Part shown: positions 9,102 through 17,328 of the stretch, in pieces
How positions within the stretch are numbered: position 1 is the stretch's first letter
How the letters are laid out: every line of letters starts with the position of its first letter
DNA from: UBA11098 sp041671525
Lineage (GTDB): Bacteria; Patescibacteriota; Minisyncoccia; Moranbacterales; UBA2206
Assembly (NCBI GenBank): GCA_041671525.1
Contig: JBAZBJ010000005.1
Span: forward strand, 16,071 to 80,070
Length of the DNA stretch: 64,000 nt
Reading direction: 5' to 3'
The notes under the pieces: model-generated
Databases searched by the model: none
What the model was told of the DNA's origin: nothing
What the model saw: only the letters and a program-made list of their open reading frames with translations
Program-made: the position numbers and the translations under genes

Positions 9102-10028
9102 TTATTTTTTACTTTTCAGATACAGCGGTAAGGCGAAGAAACTCAAAAGCATTTGCAAAAAACGACTCAGCAGGGCGACGGAAATGACAGAGGCGCTGCT
9201 AATGCCATAGATCCCAAAAAAAGTCACATACGCCCATTCCTTGAGCCCGATGTTGTTGATGCTGATCGGGATGACGGAAATTATACTGATGATGAAGATG
9301 GTTGAAAGGTAATCCAGGATGTCGATGTGGATGCCCAATGACCAAAACAAGATATAGTTCGGGATAGCCACGCCGACAAAAGCGAAAATTGCGCCGCCCA
9401 GGGTGGCTTTGGAAAGGATGCCGGAGTCATTGTTATATCTTCCCAGTTCATTTAGGAAGATTTTTATTTTTTGTGGGATATATTTTCCAAATTTTTGTCT
9501 CAGGTATGTTGAATGGCGAAAACGCGGCAAAAAAACATCTAGCCCGAAGGAGAGGATGAGCAATAGGTAAAATCCCATCAAAGCCTTGCTTTTAAGGATA
9601 GTGTCTAGGTTGAAAATCGCGAAAACAAAAGCGATGATTGATCCACCGACAAAACCGGTGATCCGATCCATCATGACAGTCGAAGCCGCCTCCGGATATT
9701 GTTTGGTTTTTTTCCCGAGTTCGTAGGCACGGTAGGTGTCGCCGCCGATGAAGGACGGCATAAAGTTGTTGATAAATGATCCGGTGAAATATAATTTGAA
9801 AAAATCCGCGAGGGGCAGCATAAAACCCTTGCTGTGAGCCAAGAGTTGCCATTTGTAAGCGGAAATCACCATGCCCAGCAGGATGGCGGCCAGATAAAGC
9901 GCAATCTGCCACCAGCGAATTTCGCCCAAATAAAAAACGACTTCGCTCCAGTTGATTCCATACAGAACCCAGACAAGAAGACTCGTGCTGACGATCAGTT
10001 TAAGCAAAAATTTTACGGTCTTGTTCAT
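9102..10028 (-). CDS. UPF0104 / lysylphosphatidylglycerol synthase-like integral membrane protein
   Basis: The protein has 308 residues and about eight membrane helices, typical of the UPF0104 family related to the membrane part of MprF and to AglD. Conserved-looking features include IGGDTYRAYELGKK (about 100-113) and a late INNIGLKEWAY segment. It lacks the soluble aminoacyl-transfer domain of MprF. Its stop-to-start spacing with the GT4 gene at 10030 is 1 bp, so they are co-translated. In glycan loci such proteins often lie next to glycosyltransferases and may act as lipid-linked transporters or flippases; that is not proven. Confidence 0.75.
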   Translation of the reverse strand: MNKTVKFLLKLIVSTSLLVWVLYGINWSEVVFYLGEIRWWQIALYLAAILLGMVISAYKWQLLAHSKGFMLPLADFFKLYFTGSFINNFMPSFIGGDTYRAYELGKKTKQYPEAASTVMMDRITGFVGGSIIAFVFAIFNLDTILKSKALMGFYLLLILSFGLDVFLPRFRHSTYLRQKFGKYIPQKIKIFLNELGRYNNDSGILSKATLGGAIFAFVGVAIPNYILFWSLGIHIDILDYLSTIFIISIISVIPISINNIGLKEWAYVTFFGIYGISSASVISVALLSRFLQMLLSFFALPLYLKSKK

Positions 10029-10029
10029 G

Positions 10030-11196
10030 CTATTTTACTTTTTTGTATAGCTCAAAATATTGCTGTGCCACTTTTGTCCAGCTCATTTCTTCGGCGATCC
10101 TTCGACTGGCGGCGCCCATGCTTTTGGTTGCGGCGGGATCAGTGATTAGCTTTTCCAACTTCTCGGCAATATCGGCGGCATTCTTAAATTTGACGATATA
10201 GCCGTTCACGCCTTCCCTGATAAGTTCATCGGCTCCGCCGGTCGGGGTCATAACGATCGGCATGCCGCTGGCCATGGCTTCCAGCATATTGTTGCTCATA
10301 CCTTCGTTGAGTGATGGCAGAATAAAAACATCCGAGGCATGATGATATTTGACAAATTCTGTGTTGGGCGTCACAAATCCGGTAAACTGTATTTTTTCTT
10401 CCAGTCCCAATTTTTTTGATTGTGCTTTTAATTCATCCTCAGCGTTACCTTCCCCGCCGGCAATGAGCAACCGGACGTCCGGATATTTTTTCACAATCTC
10501 GGCGAAAGCAGCAATGACATAGTTAAAACCTTTTCTGCGGGAAAGGCGGGAGGCGCACAGAATCGTAAAATTTCTGCGCAATCCTGGATTCTCCTGCGGC
10601 TTAAAAATTTCAATATTTATGCCGTTGTAGATGACGCCGATTTCTTGCTTTGAGTTGCTCCGTAGCGCGAGGTCCTTGATCATTTGGCTGTTGGCAATTA
10701 CCGCGGCCGACATTTTCCAAATAAAAACAATTGGCCACTTAAGGATATAATAGATCCAAGTGAAACGCTCGCTGTACCATGGCACATCAGAGCCGCGCAG
10801 CGAAACGATATACGGCAAGCCAAATTCAAATTTGAGCAGCATGGAAACAAAGCCACAGGGCACCGTAAAAAAAGAATGGGTCAAGTCATAGGCCTTGTTT
10901 TCAATTTTGGCTTGTTTGATTAATTTTCGGGAAAAAAAGTAGGCCTTCCAGGCATAAACGAGCAAATCGCGCTGTGACTGGTAGGTCATATTGTCCTTGT
11001 TTTTGCCGATTGGCAGGCGATGCACACGGACATTCTCGCCGACCAGATCCGGGTGATAGTCACCATCAAATGACGAGGTGATGAAATCCACTTCTAAATC
11101 GGGAAGGTTGGTAAATTCTCGCAAGATGCTCTGGGATGCATACGCTGCTCCCCCGCCCAGCGGCGGATATTCGTAGTTGAAAAATAAGACTTTCAT
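10030..11196 (-). CDS. GT4-family glycosyltransferase
   Basis: The protein has 388 residues with a two-domain GT-B layout. The N-terminal domain starts MKVLFFNYEYPPLGGG, and the C-terminal domain carries SRRKGF and the donor-binding motif PSLNEGMSNNMLEAMASG, typical of GT4 enzymes that use nucleotide sugars in the cytoplasm. It lies just after the terminator of the UDP-glucose dehydrogenase gene and has its own -10 box (TATACT, 11204-11209) 7 nt before the ATG, so it probably begins a separate, perhaps leaderless, transcript together with the UPF0104 gene. Donor and acceptor are unknown. Confidence 0.85.
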   Translation of the reverse strand: MKVLFFNYEYPPLGGGAAYASQSILREFTNLPDLEVDFITSSFDGDYHPDLVGENVRVHRLPIGKNKDNMTYQSQRDLLVYAWKAYFFSRKLIKQAKIENKAYDLTHSFFTVPCGFVSMLLKFEFGLPYIVSLRGSDVPWYSERFTWIYYILKWPIVFIWKMSAAVIANSQMIKDLALRSNSKQEIGVIYNGINIEIFKPQENPGLRRNFTILCASRLSRRKGFNYVIAAFAEIVKKYPDVRLLIAGGEGNAEDELKAQSKKLGLEEKIQFTGFVTPNTEFVKYHHASDVFILPSLNEGMSNNMLEAMASGMPIVMTPTGGADELIREGVNGYIVKFKNAADIAEKLEKLITDPAATKSMGAASRRIAEEMSWTKVAQQYFELYKKVK

Positions 11197-11203
11197 GGTC
11201 TTA

Positions 11204-11209
11204 AGTATA
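11204..11209 (-). promoter_or_regulatory. -10 box for GT4 gene, leaderless spacing
   Basis: TATACT on the minus strand ends 7 nt before the ATG at 11196. The -35 region is weak (TTTCAA with a 16-bp spacer). The terminator just upstream makes a new start here likely. Confidence 0.45.
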
Positions 11210-11233
11210 TCAAAATCAAGCTGATTTGAAAAG

Positions 11234-11260
11234 AAAAAAGGGCAGATCTCTCTGCCCTTT
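11234..11260 (-). terminator. Rho-independent terminator after ugd
   Basis: On the minus strand a 10-bp stem (AAAGGGCAGA / TCTGCCCTTT) with a 4-nt loop runs into a T-tract. It lies 22 bp after the ugd stop. Confidence 0.85.
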
Positions 11261-11281
11261 AGTAAATACTCTCAACTGAAA

Positions 11282-12589
11282 TCAGCCGCGACCAACCCCA
11301 GTGTAATTGAAGCCTATTTTTTTGGCAACTTCCGGGTCGTATATGTTTCTGAGATCAGCCAGTCCATTGCCGCGCATCAGCCTTTTCATTTTTTTCAGAT
11401 TAAGTCCTCCAAACTGGTTCCACTCAGTTAAAACAACAACAGCGTCAACACCCTTACATGCTTCGTATTCGTTTTCAACATAGGAAGCATCTGGTATAAG
11501 TGTCTTTGAAACTTCCATTGCTTGTGGATCAAAGGCAATAACCTCTGCGCCATCCTCAATAAGAGCCGGGATGATTATGAGAGCAGCTGCCTCACGCATG
11601 TCGTCAGTATCCTGCTTAAAGGCAAGACCCAAAACGCCGATTGTTTTTCCACGAACACTACCACCGCAAACCTTACGAATCTTGTTTATCATGCGGATGC
11701 GTTGATCGCGATTCGTCTCTTTGGCTGCTTCTACAATACGAAGCTGAACGCCTTTCTCTTTTGCAATTGCGATTAAGGCGTCAACATCTTTTGGAAAACA
11801 GGAACCTCCCCAGCCTGGTCCGGGGTGCAAAAATGATTTTGCAATCCGTCCGTCCATGCCAATCGCTCGACCTAAAGTTATGACATCTGCCCCCACAACT
11901 TCACACAGATTAGCCATTTCATTGATGAAACTAATTTTTACAGCAAGGAAAGAATTGTTGGCGTATTTGATGAGCTCGGCAGTCACAGGATTTGTAATAA
12001 CAAATGGCATCTCACTCCTTGAGAGCGCCTGGTAGATTGATTTAAGAATCTCAGTTGCACGTGCACTTGAAGTTCCAAGAACAATCTTATCAGGAAATTC
12101 GAAATCACGAATAGCAGCCCCTTCACGGAGAAATTCCGGATTCGAAGCAACATCAAACTTTGCCTTTGGATTTGTTTCCTTGATAATCTTTTTGACAAGA
12201 TCAGCAGTGCCAACAGGTACAGTGCTCTTGTTTACGATGACTGTATACTGCGTTAGGTGTTTTGCGATGTCCTTGGCAGCTTGCTTCACATATTTGAGAT
12301 CTGCAAAACCATCTCCACGCCTTGAGGTTGGTGTTCCAACCGCAATAAAAACGGCATCAGCTCCGGTCACAACCTCTTTCGTGTCGGTTGTGAACTTGAG
12401 TCGTCCAGCCTTTACATTTTCCATTACAATAATATCCAGACCGGGCTCGTAGATGGGAATTTTTCCCGCCTTTAACGCCTCGATTTTTTCCGCATTTGTG
12501 TCGCCACAAATAACAGTGTGACCAAATTTTGCGAAGCATGCGCCTGAGACTGCTCCAACATAACCTGTTCCAATGACTCCGATTTTCAT
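11282..12589 (-). CDS. ugd: UDP-glucose 6-dehydrogenase
   Basis: This 435-residue enzyme oxidises UDP-glucose to UDP-glucuronate with two NAD+. It shows the N-terminal Rossmann motif GTGYVG (7-12), the family lysine near 208 (ELIKYANNSF), and the catalytic cysteine C264 in GGSCFPKD. The length is usual for the family. The product would feed the UDP-xylose synthase at 32107 and the UDP-GlcA 4-epimerase at 42256; the substrate would come from GalU at 49162. The gene has its own promoter at 12673-12700 and a strong terminator, so it is a single-gene unit. Confidence 0.95.
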   Translation of the reverse strand: MKIGVIGTGYVGAVSGACFAKFGHTVICGDTNAEKIEALKAGKIPIYEPGLDIIVMENVKAGRLKFTTDTKEVVTGADAVFIAVGTPTSRRGDGFADLKYVKQAAKDIAKHLTQYTVIVNKSTVPVGTADLVKKIIKETNPKAKFDVASNPEFLREGAAIRDFEFPDKIVLGTSSARATEILKSIYQALSRSEMPFVITNPVTAELIKYANNSFLAVKISFINEMANLCEVVGADVITLGRAIGMDGRIAKSFLHPGPGWGGSCFPKDVDALIAIAKEKGVQLRIVEAAKETNRDQRIRMINKIRKVCGGSVRGKTIGVLGLAFKQDTDDMREAAALIIIPALIEDGAEVIAFDPQAMEVSKTLIPDASYVENEYEACKGVDAVVVLTEWNQFGGLNLKKMKRLMRGNGLADLRNIYDPEVAKKIGFNYTGVGRG

Positions 12590-12624
12590 ACGCTTCTTCT
12601 CCTCTTTAAGTTATTATTTTAAGC

Positions 12625-12643
12625 TAAAATTAGCCTAATTTTA
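12625..12643. repeat. 19-bp inverted repeat in the ugd leader
   Basis: TAAAATTAG and CTAATTTTA surround a single C. The site lies between the predicted ugd start point and the ATG, where it could form a hairpin or be a repressor site. Confidence 0.4.
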
Positions 12644-12672
12644 TGTTAATGAGCTGCCACTCCTGAAGTATA

Positions 12673-12700
12673 ATTCTAGCAAAAATGGCAGTTTTGTCAA
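12673..12700 (-). promoter_or_regulatory. Promoter of ugd
   Basis: Minus-strand TTGACA (12695-12700), a 16-bp spacer and TAGAAT (12673-12678), giving a leader of about 80 nt. An inverted repeat (CTGCCA/TGGCAG, 12654-12659 and 12686-12691) spans the -10 box and could be an operator. Confidence 0.6.
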
Positions 12701-12713
12701 ACAAAATATGCGT

Positions 12714-13649
12714 CTAATTATTGGTGATTTCGCGAATCGAATAATTCATCCGTTTTTGGCCTTTGTAATAATTTTTGATCATAATGTCGGCCATCAGGCC
12801 AAATACGAACAACTGAATGCCGATCATGATGAAGAACACGCCCATCAGCGGCCAGATCTTTTCGGAAAGTGATCCACCCATAATTTTGTAGATTGCCATC
12901 CAGGCCAGGATTCCAAAACCAACAACCGACATGATGATGCCAGTGCCGCCAAAAAGATGCAGCGGCCGATAGGCATATTTCCGCCAAAACCAAACGGAAA
13001 TCATATCCACAATGCCTTTGAGTCCCCGCTTCCAATTGTATTTTGTTTTGCCGTGGATCCGGGCGTGATGGGACACCTTAACCTCACCGACCTTGAATCC
13101 TTGCAGTTCCAGCAGGGCCGGGATGAACCGGTGCATCTCGCCAAACAGATCCAAATCCTGAAAACACTCGGCCCGATAGGCCTTCAGGCTGCAGCCACTG
13201 TCATGGATGGTGTCATGGATCAAAATTTTGCGCAGCAAATTGGCCGCGCGCGAAGACAAGTGCTTGCTCAGGCTGTCCTGGCGCTGCCAACGCCAGCCGG
13301 AAACGATATCAAAGCCCTCAACCATCTTGGTTAAAAGCAAAGGAATGTCGGCCGGATCATTTTGCAGATCCGCATCCATGGTGACGATAATTTCTCCGGT
13401 TGCCTGTTTGAAACCGGCATCCATGGCTGCGGTCTGCCCAAAGCCCTTGCGAAACTTGATCAATGTGAGCGGACTCAAATTCTTGCAGGCCTGCACGGTT
13501 CCGTCAGTGGAGCCATCGTCGGTGAAAATAATTTCAAAAGGTCGTCCGATTTTTTGGCAGACCTCAACAATGCGGCGATGCAGTTCGGCCACATTGCCCT
13601 CTTCATTATGCATGGGCGCGACAATTGAAAGATAGGGTTTTTCGCTCAT
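12714..13649 (-). CDS. GT2 polyprenyl-phosphate glycosyltransferase
   Basis: The protein has 311 residues: a GT-A domain with DDGSTDGT and MDADLQNDP (the DxD metal site), then two C-terminal membrane helices (about 228-290). This layout matches the ArnC/GtrB/DPM1 group, which moves a sugar from a nucleotide donor to polyprenyl phosphate on the inner face of the membrane. Such enzymes make the donors used by the GT39-like proteins in this window. A TATAAT-like box lies 10 nt before its ATG. The sugar it uses cannot be told. Confidence 0.85.
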   Translation of the reverse strand: MSEKPYLSIVAPMHNEEGNVAELHRRIVEVCQKIGRPFEIIFTDDGSTDGTVQACKNLSPLTLIKFRKGFGQTAAMDAGFKQATGEIIVTMDADLQNDPADIPLLLTKMVEGFDIVSGWRWQRQDSLSKHLSSRAANLLRKILIHDTIHDSGCSLKAYRAECFQDLDLFGEMHRFIPALLELQGFKVGEVKVSHHARIHGKTKYNWKRGLKGIVDMISVWFWRKYAYRPLHLFGGTGIIMSVVGFGILAWMAIYKIMGGSLSEKIWPLMGVFFIMIGIQLFVFGLMADIMIKNYYKGQKRMNYSIREITNN

Positions 13650-13738
13650 ATGAGTATGAATTATAATTTGAAATCTTATGTTTGGCCTTTAAAATGCACG
13701 TTTACATTAGCTCTCTTTTGTTATTTTACCCCAATCCT

Positions 13739-14083
13739 TCATTCCCTGCAATTATCCTCAATTCTCGCATCTTTCTCATAAAGCGCCATCACAACGATCA
13801 AGATCATGGAATAATAGGCCAAGACGGCCATTTTTTCCGCCCAATCTTTCATCCCAAAGACCAAGAGCAAAGCGGTCAGCACCAGGAAAGCGATGGCCGC
13901 TCCGGCCGGGAATCGGCTCGGGATCGGATGGATCAGGAGATGCAGAAAAACCAAAAAGAATGCCAGATTCATCAGTTCCCACTGAAAATAGGCTGCCATG
14001 GCGACGGCCAACGCAAGAAAAATGATTTCCACGACATTTCGCGGCGAAGGAAATTTTTTAATTTTTTTAAACATTTTTTTCAT
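13739..14083 (-). CDS. Small integral membrane protein, unknown
   Basis: A 114-residue protein with about four hydrophobic helices, a basic N-terminus (MKKMFKKIKK) and a charged C-terminus. It starts 9 bp after the end of the gene at 14093, so the two are probably co-transcribed. I do not recognise the family. The context suggests an envelope role with the anchored protein next door. Confidence 0.6.
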   Translation of the reverse strand: MKKMFKKIKKFPSPRNVVEIIFLALAVAMAAYFQWELMNLAFFLVFLHLLIHPIPSRFPAGAAIAFLVLTALLLVFGMKDWAEKMAVLAYYSMILIVVMALYEKDARIEDNCRE

Positions 14084-14092
14084 CTTAGAGCC

Positions 14093-15754
14093 TCATTTTA
14101 CAATTAAATCCGCTTCGATTTTCAAATTCTTAATTGAGAAATAGCGCGTCCTGGAGATGTCCGTCATATCAGGCGTGATTCTGAAATAGATGGTTTTCGC
14201 GTCTCTCGGCGCCACCACGGCAAAATCAAATTTTTGCAACAGGTCTTTTCCGTCCTGCGTTTCTGCTTCACTCGCCGCTTCTCCCGCAAGATTTTCATCC
14301 TCGGTTTCTTCATTTTCTCCAATTTGCCCATCGATCGTTTCTGCCATCAAGCCTTCCTGGTCTGCACTTTCCGAAAATGGCGCCGCAATCCATTTTTCCT
14401 GGTCGAAAGAATATTCCACCTTCACTCTTTTCCAGCTGGATTGTGCTTGCTCTGCAAAAAAATGAATCTTCTGTATAGGAAAAATAGTGTTGATTTCGTA
14501 TGTCAATGCGGAATCAGCGTCAGCTTTTCCGGCAATGACGCTTCGCTTGTCGTCAAAATTTGTTCCGGGAGAAGCGGTCTGCAGGTCAAAAATATCGGAA
14601 AATTCTCCTTTTGCGGCATAGGTATATTTCCCTTTTCCTTTGCCGAGGCTTTCGATCCGCGCTCCATTCATGATTTTCATCCCATCAGTCTCCTCAAAAT
14701 CAATTCCATGGATCTTGAAAAACAAATCTCCCGCAATTTTAAAAACATTTTTCCTGACCCGAAAAGCGGCTGAGCCTTCCGAGTAGGTATCGTCATTGCG
14801 TCCGCCTTTTAAGTCTAAATAATTCCGATCACTCACCTCGACGCTTGAATTGTCGATGCCGACAAAATAGGTCCTGCCTTTTTCCACATCGGCATAGAGA
14901 GGAAAAAGAAAAGCGCCATCGCTTTGTCGATATCTTTCCAGCGCATCGGCCGTTGAAAATGTCTTCTGGGCGATATCTGTACCCACTGCATAGCAATCGC
15001 CCGATCCGCAACGCACTTCCTGCAGGGATATGTTATAATTCTTGTCTTTTACTGATCTGTCCCTGAAGATATCCATTTTGAGGGACACGCCGGAAATATA
15101 ATCGCCTTCGGCCTTGAAAGTCTGGCCGAGGATCATTTCCGGCTCATGCAGGAGATCAAAAGAATCAGTGGAGGCCTGAACTTGGGCAGGGCCGACGGAT
15201 CCAGTTCTCGTTTCTGCCACAATCGTTTCCCGCAGTGCTGCAAATTCTTCCGGCGTGTCCACATTCAGTTTGGTCACGCCGATCGCCTTCAGAAAAATAT
15301 CGCCTTCCCGGCCCGGTTCTTCTTTCTCGAAAAGAAGATTGTCAAATCCTTCCGGCAAAAAAAAGAAAATTTCGTGATTGAGGAATTTTTCCGACTGTTT
15401 CAGAGAAGCCTTTTTGATTTCTTGATTTTTTTCCGTATAAGTATTGAGCTTCACAATCACGTTTTCCGCATGGTCACTTTTCGCTTGGAAAGTCAGACGA
15501 TAATACCCGCTCGGCAGATCAACCAACATGTCGTCCTGATAGAAAATATTCTCATCCTTGGTCAATTGCGGGGCTGCAAGTTCTTGTGCGGCACACTGCC
15601 CCGCCGCGCAATCATCGGAAGTGATTTTTTGGCTGGAAAATATCAGTTGATTCAAGAAAAAAACCAACAGCAAAAAACCCCCTGCCATCACCAGTCGCAT
15701 CTCCTCTTTAACAAACCTTATAGCTTTAGACTTTATAGCTTTATACCTAACCAT
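14093..15754 (-). CDS. Membrane-anchored extracellular beta-rich protein, unknown
   Basis: The protein has 553 residues with one N-terminal membrane helix (about 20-40), after which everything should lie outside. The rest looks like several beta-sandwich domains: an early region with a DLPSGYYRLTFQAKS-like strand pattern, a middle region with two cysteine pairs, and a C-terminal region reminiscent of carbohydrate-binding or discoidin-like folds, interrupted by a low-complexity acidic Glu/Ala stretch (about 478-500). No catalytic motif is recognised. It may bind glycan at the surface. The promoter at 15762-15790 places the start point at the ATG itself. Confidence 0.65.
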   Translation of the reverse strand: MVRYKAIKSKAIRFVKEEMRLVMAGGFLLLVFFLNQLIFSSQKITSDDCAAGQCAAQELAAPQLTKDENIFYQDDMLVDLPSGYYRLTFQAKSDHAENVIVKLNTYTEKNQEIKKASLKQSEKFLNHEIFFFLPEGFDNLLFEKEEPGREGDIFLKAIGVTKLNVDTPEEFAALRETIVAETRTGSVGPAQVQASTDSFDLLHEPEMILGQTFKAEGDYISGVSLKMDIFRDRSVKDKNYNISLQEVRCGSGDCYAVGTDIAQKTFSTADALERYRQSDGAFLFPLYADVEKGRTYFVGIDNSSVEVSDRNYLDLKGGRNDDTYSEGSAAFRVRKNVFKIAGDLFFKIHGIDFEETDGMKIMNGARIESLGKGKGKYTYAAKGEFSDIFDLQTASPGTNFDDKRSVIAGKADADSALTYEINTIFPIQKIHFFAEQAQSSWKRVKVEYSFDQEKWIAAPFSESADQEGLMAETIDGQIGENEETEDENLAGEAASEAETQDGKDLLQKFDFAVVAPRDAKTIYFRITPDMTDISRTRYFSIKNLKIEADLIVK

Positions 15755-15761
15755 ACTTTAC

Positions 15762-15790
15762 ATTTTATCTCATAGATTGATAATTTTCAA
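15762..15790 (-). promoter_or_regulatory. Promoter with leaderless spacing for gene at 14093
   Basis: Minus-strand TTGAAA (15785-15790), a 17-bp spacer and TAAAAT (15762-15767). The -10 box ends 7 nt before the ATG at 15754, so transcription would start at or next to the start codon. Confidence 0.6.
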
Positions 15791-15795
15791 CCTTA

Positions 15796-16593
15796 TTATT
15801 TCCTAAAACCCTCTAAATATTCAGGCAATTTCAGAATCCACTGCGCCTGCTCCGGATAAAAGAGAAATCTTTCCACGTCCTTGGCTGCCTGCGGGAGATC
15901 AACTTTTTTGGATTGCTCCTGCAAAAAATCAATCAACTCTTGTCGATTGCTGATTTTGAGACCCTTCTCTTCGAAAATTTCATATTTCGGTTCAAGATTC
16001 TTTTGGCTCAAAAACCAAATCAAGTCATAGAAATCTCGACCTTTTTGATATGGTCGGAAAATAATGGCATTGACTTTTTGCGCGAAAAGCGTTTCTCGAG
16101 AATTCACCAGCATCGGGAATCTTTCATTGAAGCTGTCAGCAAATTTGTTCTCAATGCCAATATGCGAGCTGGGATCAAAATCAATTTCAAATTTAACCAA
16201 AATTTTTTCATCTTTTTGAACATCAAAACCAAACTCGCGCAAAACATTGCGAAAGCGAAAAAAGATGATGTGGATATTTTCAGTGGTTTTGGTCCGAGCG
16301 TCAATCTCAAATCCTTGCAACGCAAGCCTGTCTTGAATGTCGCGCATCAGATCATCAATTGAAAATCCATCCGGCTTAAGCAAATCAAAATCCAGATCCT
16401 CCGAAAAACGATTGATGTTGTGGGCAAAGCGCAAACAAGTGCCGCCTAAAAATGAGAGGCTATCATTGTATTTGCTCAAGGAAAGCGCCTTGAGAATCTG
16501 GGTTTGCAGATATTCCAGCAGAATGTTTTTTTCCTGCCAAGGAATGTTTTTTTCTTGCGCGTATTTTCTGAAAAAATCCTTATTAGGCAACAT
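15796..16593 (-). CDS. AbiEii-type nucleotidyltransferase toxin
   Basis: This 265-residue protein belongs to the AbiEii/AbiGii toxin group of the DNA polymerase beta nucleotidyltransferase fold. The nucleotide-binding motif is GGTCLR (50-55) and the metal-binding acids are in RFSEDLDFD (62-70). Studied AbiEii enzymes act on RNA and block growth. It overlaps the putative antitoxin gene upstream by 11 bp, the normal order for AbiE systems (antitoxin first). It may give phage defence or simply stabilise the locus. It is flanked by glycan genes, not by mobile genes. Confidence 0.85.
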   Translation of the reverse strand: MLPNKDFFRKYAQEKNIPWQEKNILLEYLQTQILKALSLSKYNDSLSFLGGTCLRFAHNINRFSEDLDFDLLKPDGFSIDDLMRDIQDRLALQGFEIDARTKTTENIHIIFFRFRNVLREFGFDVQKDEKILVKFEIDFDPSSHIGIENKFADSFNERFPMLVNSRETLFAQKVNAIIFRPYQKGRDFYDLIWFLSQKNLEPKYEIFEEKGLKISNRQELIDFLQEQSKKVDLPQAAKDVERFLFYPEQAQWILKLPEYLEGFRK

Positions 16594-17203
16594 AATATTT
16601 TATAAATTTATCAGTTAACTCAGTCACTTTCTTGTTTTGGAACGCTTCAGCAAGGCTTGCGAGCCTATCAACATTGAATTTGAAATCTTCATTAAAGCGA
16701 TAGCCTTGAAATTGTGCCAACTCACCATTCAGAATATTGCGATTCAAGTACAAAAAATCAACCAGCGCCTTCTCCGGCAACGCCAAATTGAAAGAAATTC
16801 CATTTTGATTTTTTATTTCAAAGCCACCAAAAGCTTCTTTTTTGATTTTTTGATAACTGAAATTTCCCAGCGGCGTTTTGAACTGCTTGGTTTTTCTGGT
16901 TGTCACCGAGGTTGTCGTAAAAACCGCCTCCGGAATGATCCCATAATAGCTCAGGGCAGTTTCCAAGCTTACATACGCAGGCGCGTAAATTTTTGTCGAG
17001 AAAACCATTGCGTCTGCTGAATTTTTCATTTCAGCCAAGGTATAGAGCCCCCTCCTCAGCATGATCAGATATCCCTTTTTGATCCAATTCTTCAAATTGA
17101 CAAGGGTCGTACTCGAAAAATCCGCACCCAAAATAAGCCTCAATTCCTTGGTTTCAAAATAAGGCAATTCTTTGATTTTTTCTTTAAATTCAAAAAAATT
17201 CAT
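16583..17203 (-). CDS. AbiEi-type antitoxin / transcription regulator
   Basis: A 206-residue protein with an N-terminal winged-helix-like region (about 1-60, including YLIMLRRGLYTL, typical of AbiEi antitoxins) and a C-terminal domain of the same family. AbiEi proteins repress their own operon through inverted repeats and counteract the AbiEii toxin. The gene precedes and overlaps the toxin gene. A strong promoter lies at 17237-17265, about 34 bp upstream, with AT-rich partial inverted repeats around it that could be the operator. Confidence 0.82.
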   Translation of the reverse strand: MNFFEFKEKIKELPYFETKELRLILGADFSSTTLVNLKNWIKKGYLIMLRRGLYTLAEMKNSADAMVFSTKIYAPAYVSLETALSYYGIIPEAVFTTTSVTTRKTKQFKTPLGNFSYQKIKKEAFGGFEIKNQNGISFNLALPEKALVDFLYLNRNILNGELAQFQGYRFNEDFKFNVDRLASLAEAFQNKKVTELTDKFIKYYVA

Positions 17204-17236
17204 TTCTTTTATTAGTATTATTATATCAATAAAGGA

Positions 17237-17265
17237 ATTGTATAATATTACATCCTTATTGTCAA
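17237..17265 (-). promoter_or_regulatory. Promoter of the AbiE operon
   Basis: Minus-strand TTGACA (17260-17265), exactly 17 bp, then TACAAT (17237-17242). AATATTGACA and TGTAATATT form an imperfect inverted repeat across it, a candidate site for AbiEi self-repression. Confidence 0.7.
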
Positions 17266-17328
17266 TATTATTATTTTATGGCTTAATATAGGGAAAATGG
17301 ACTGTTCTGACTTTTTCTTTACGCAAAA

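Noticed and set aside
15146..15775. 209-codon open frame on the plus strand
   Set aside because: It lies fully opposite the anchored protein gene at 14093, has no recognisable motif and looks like a chance antisense frame.
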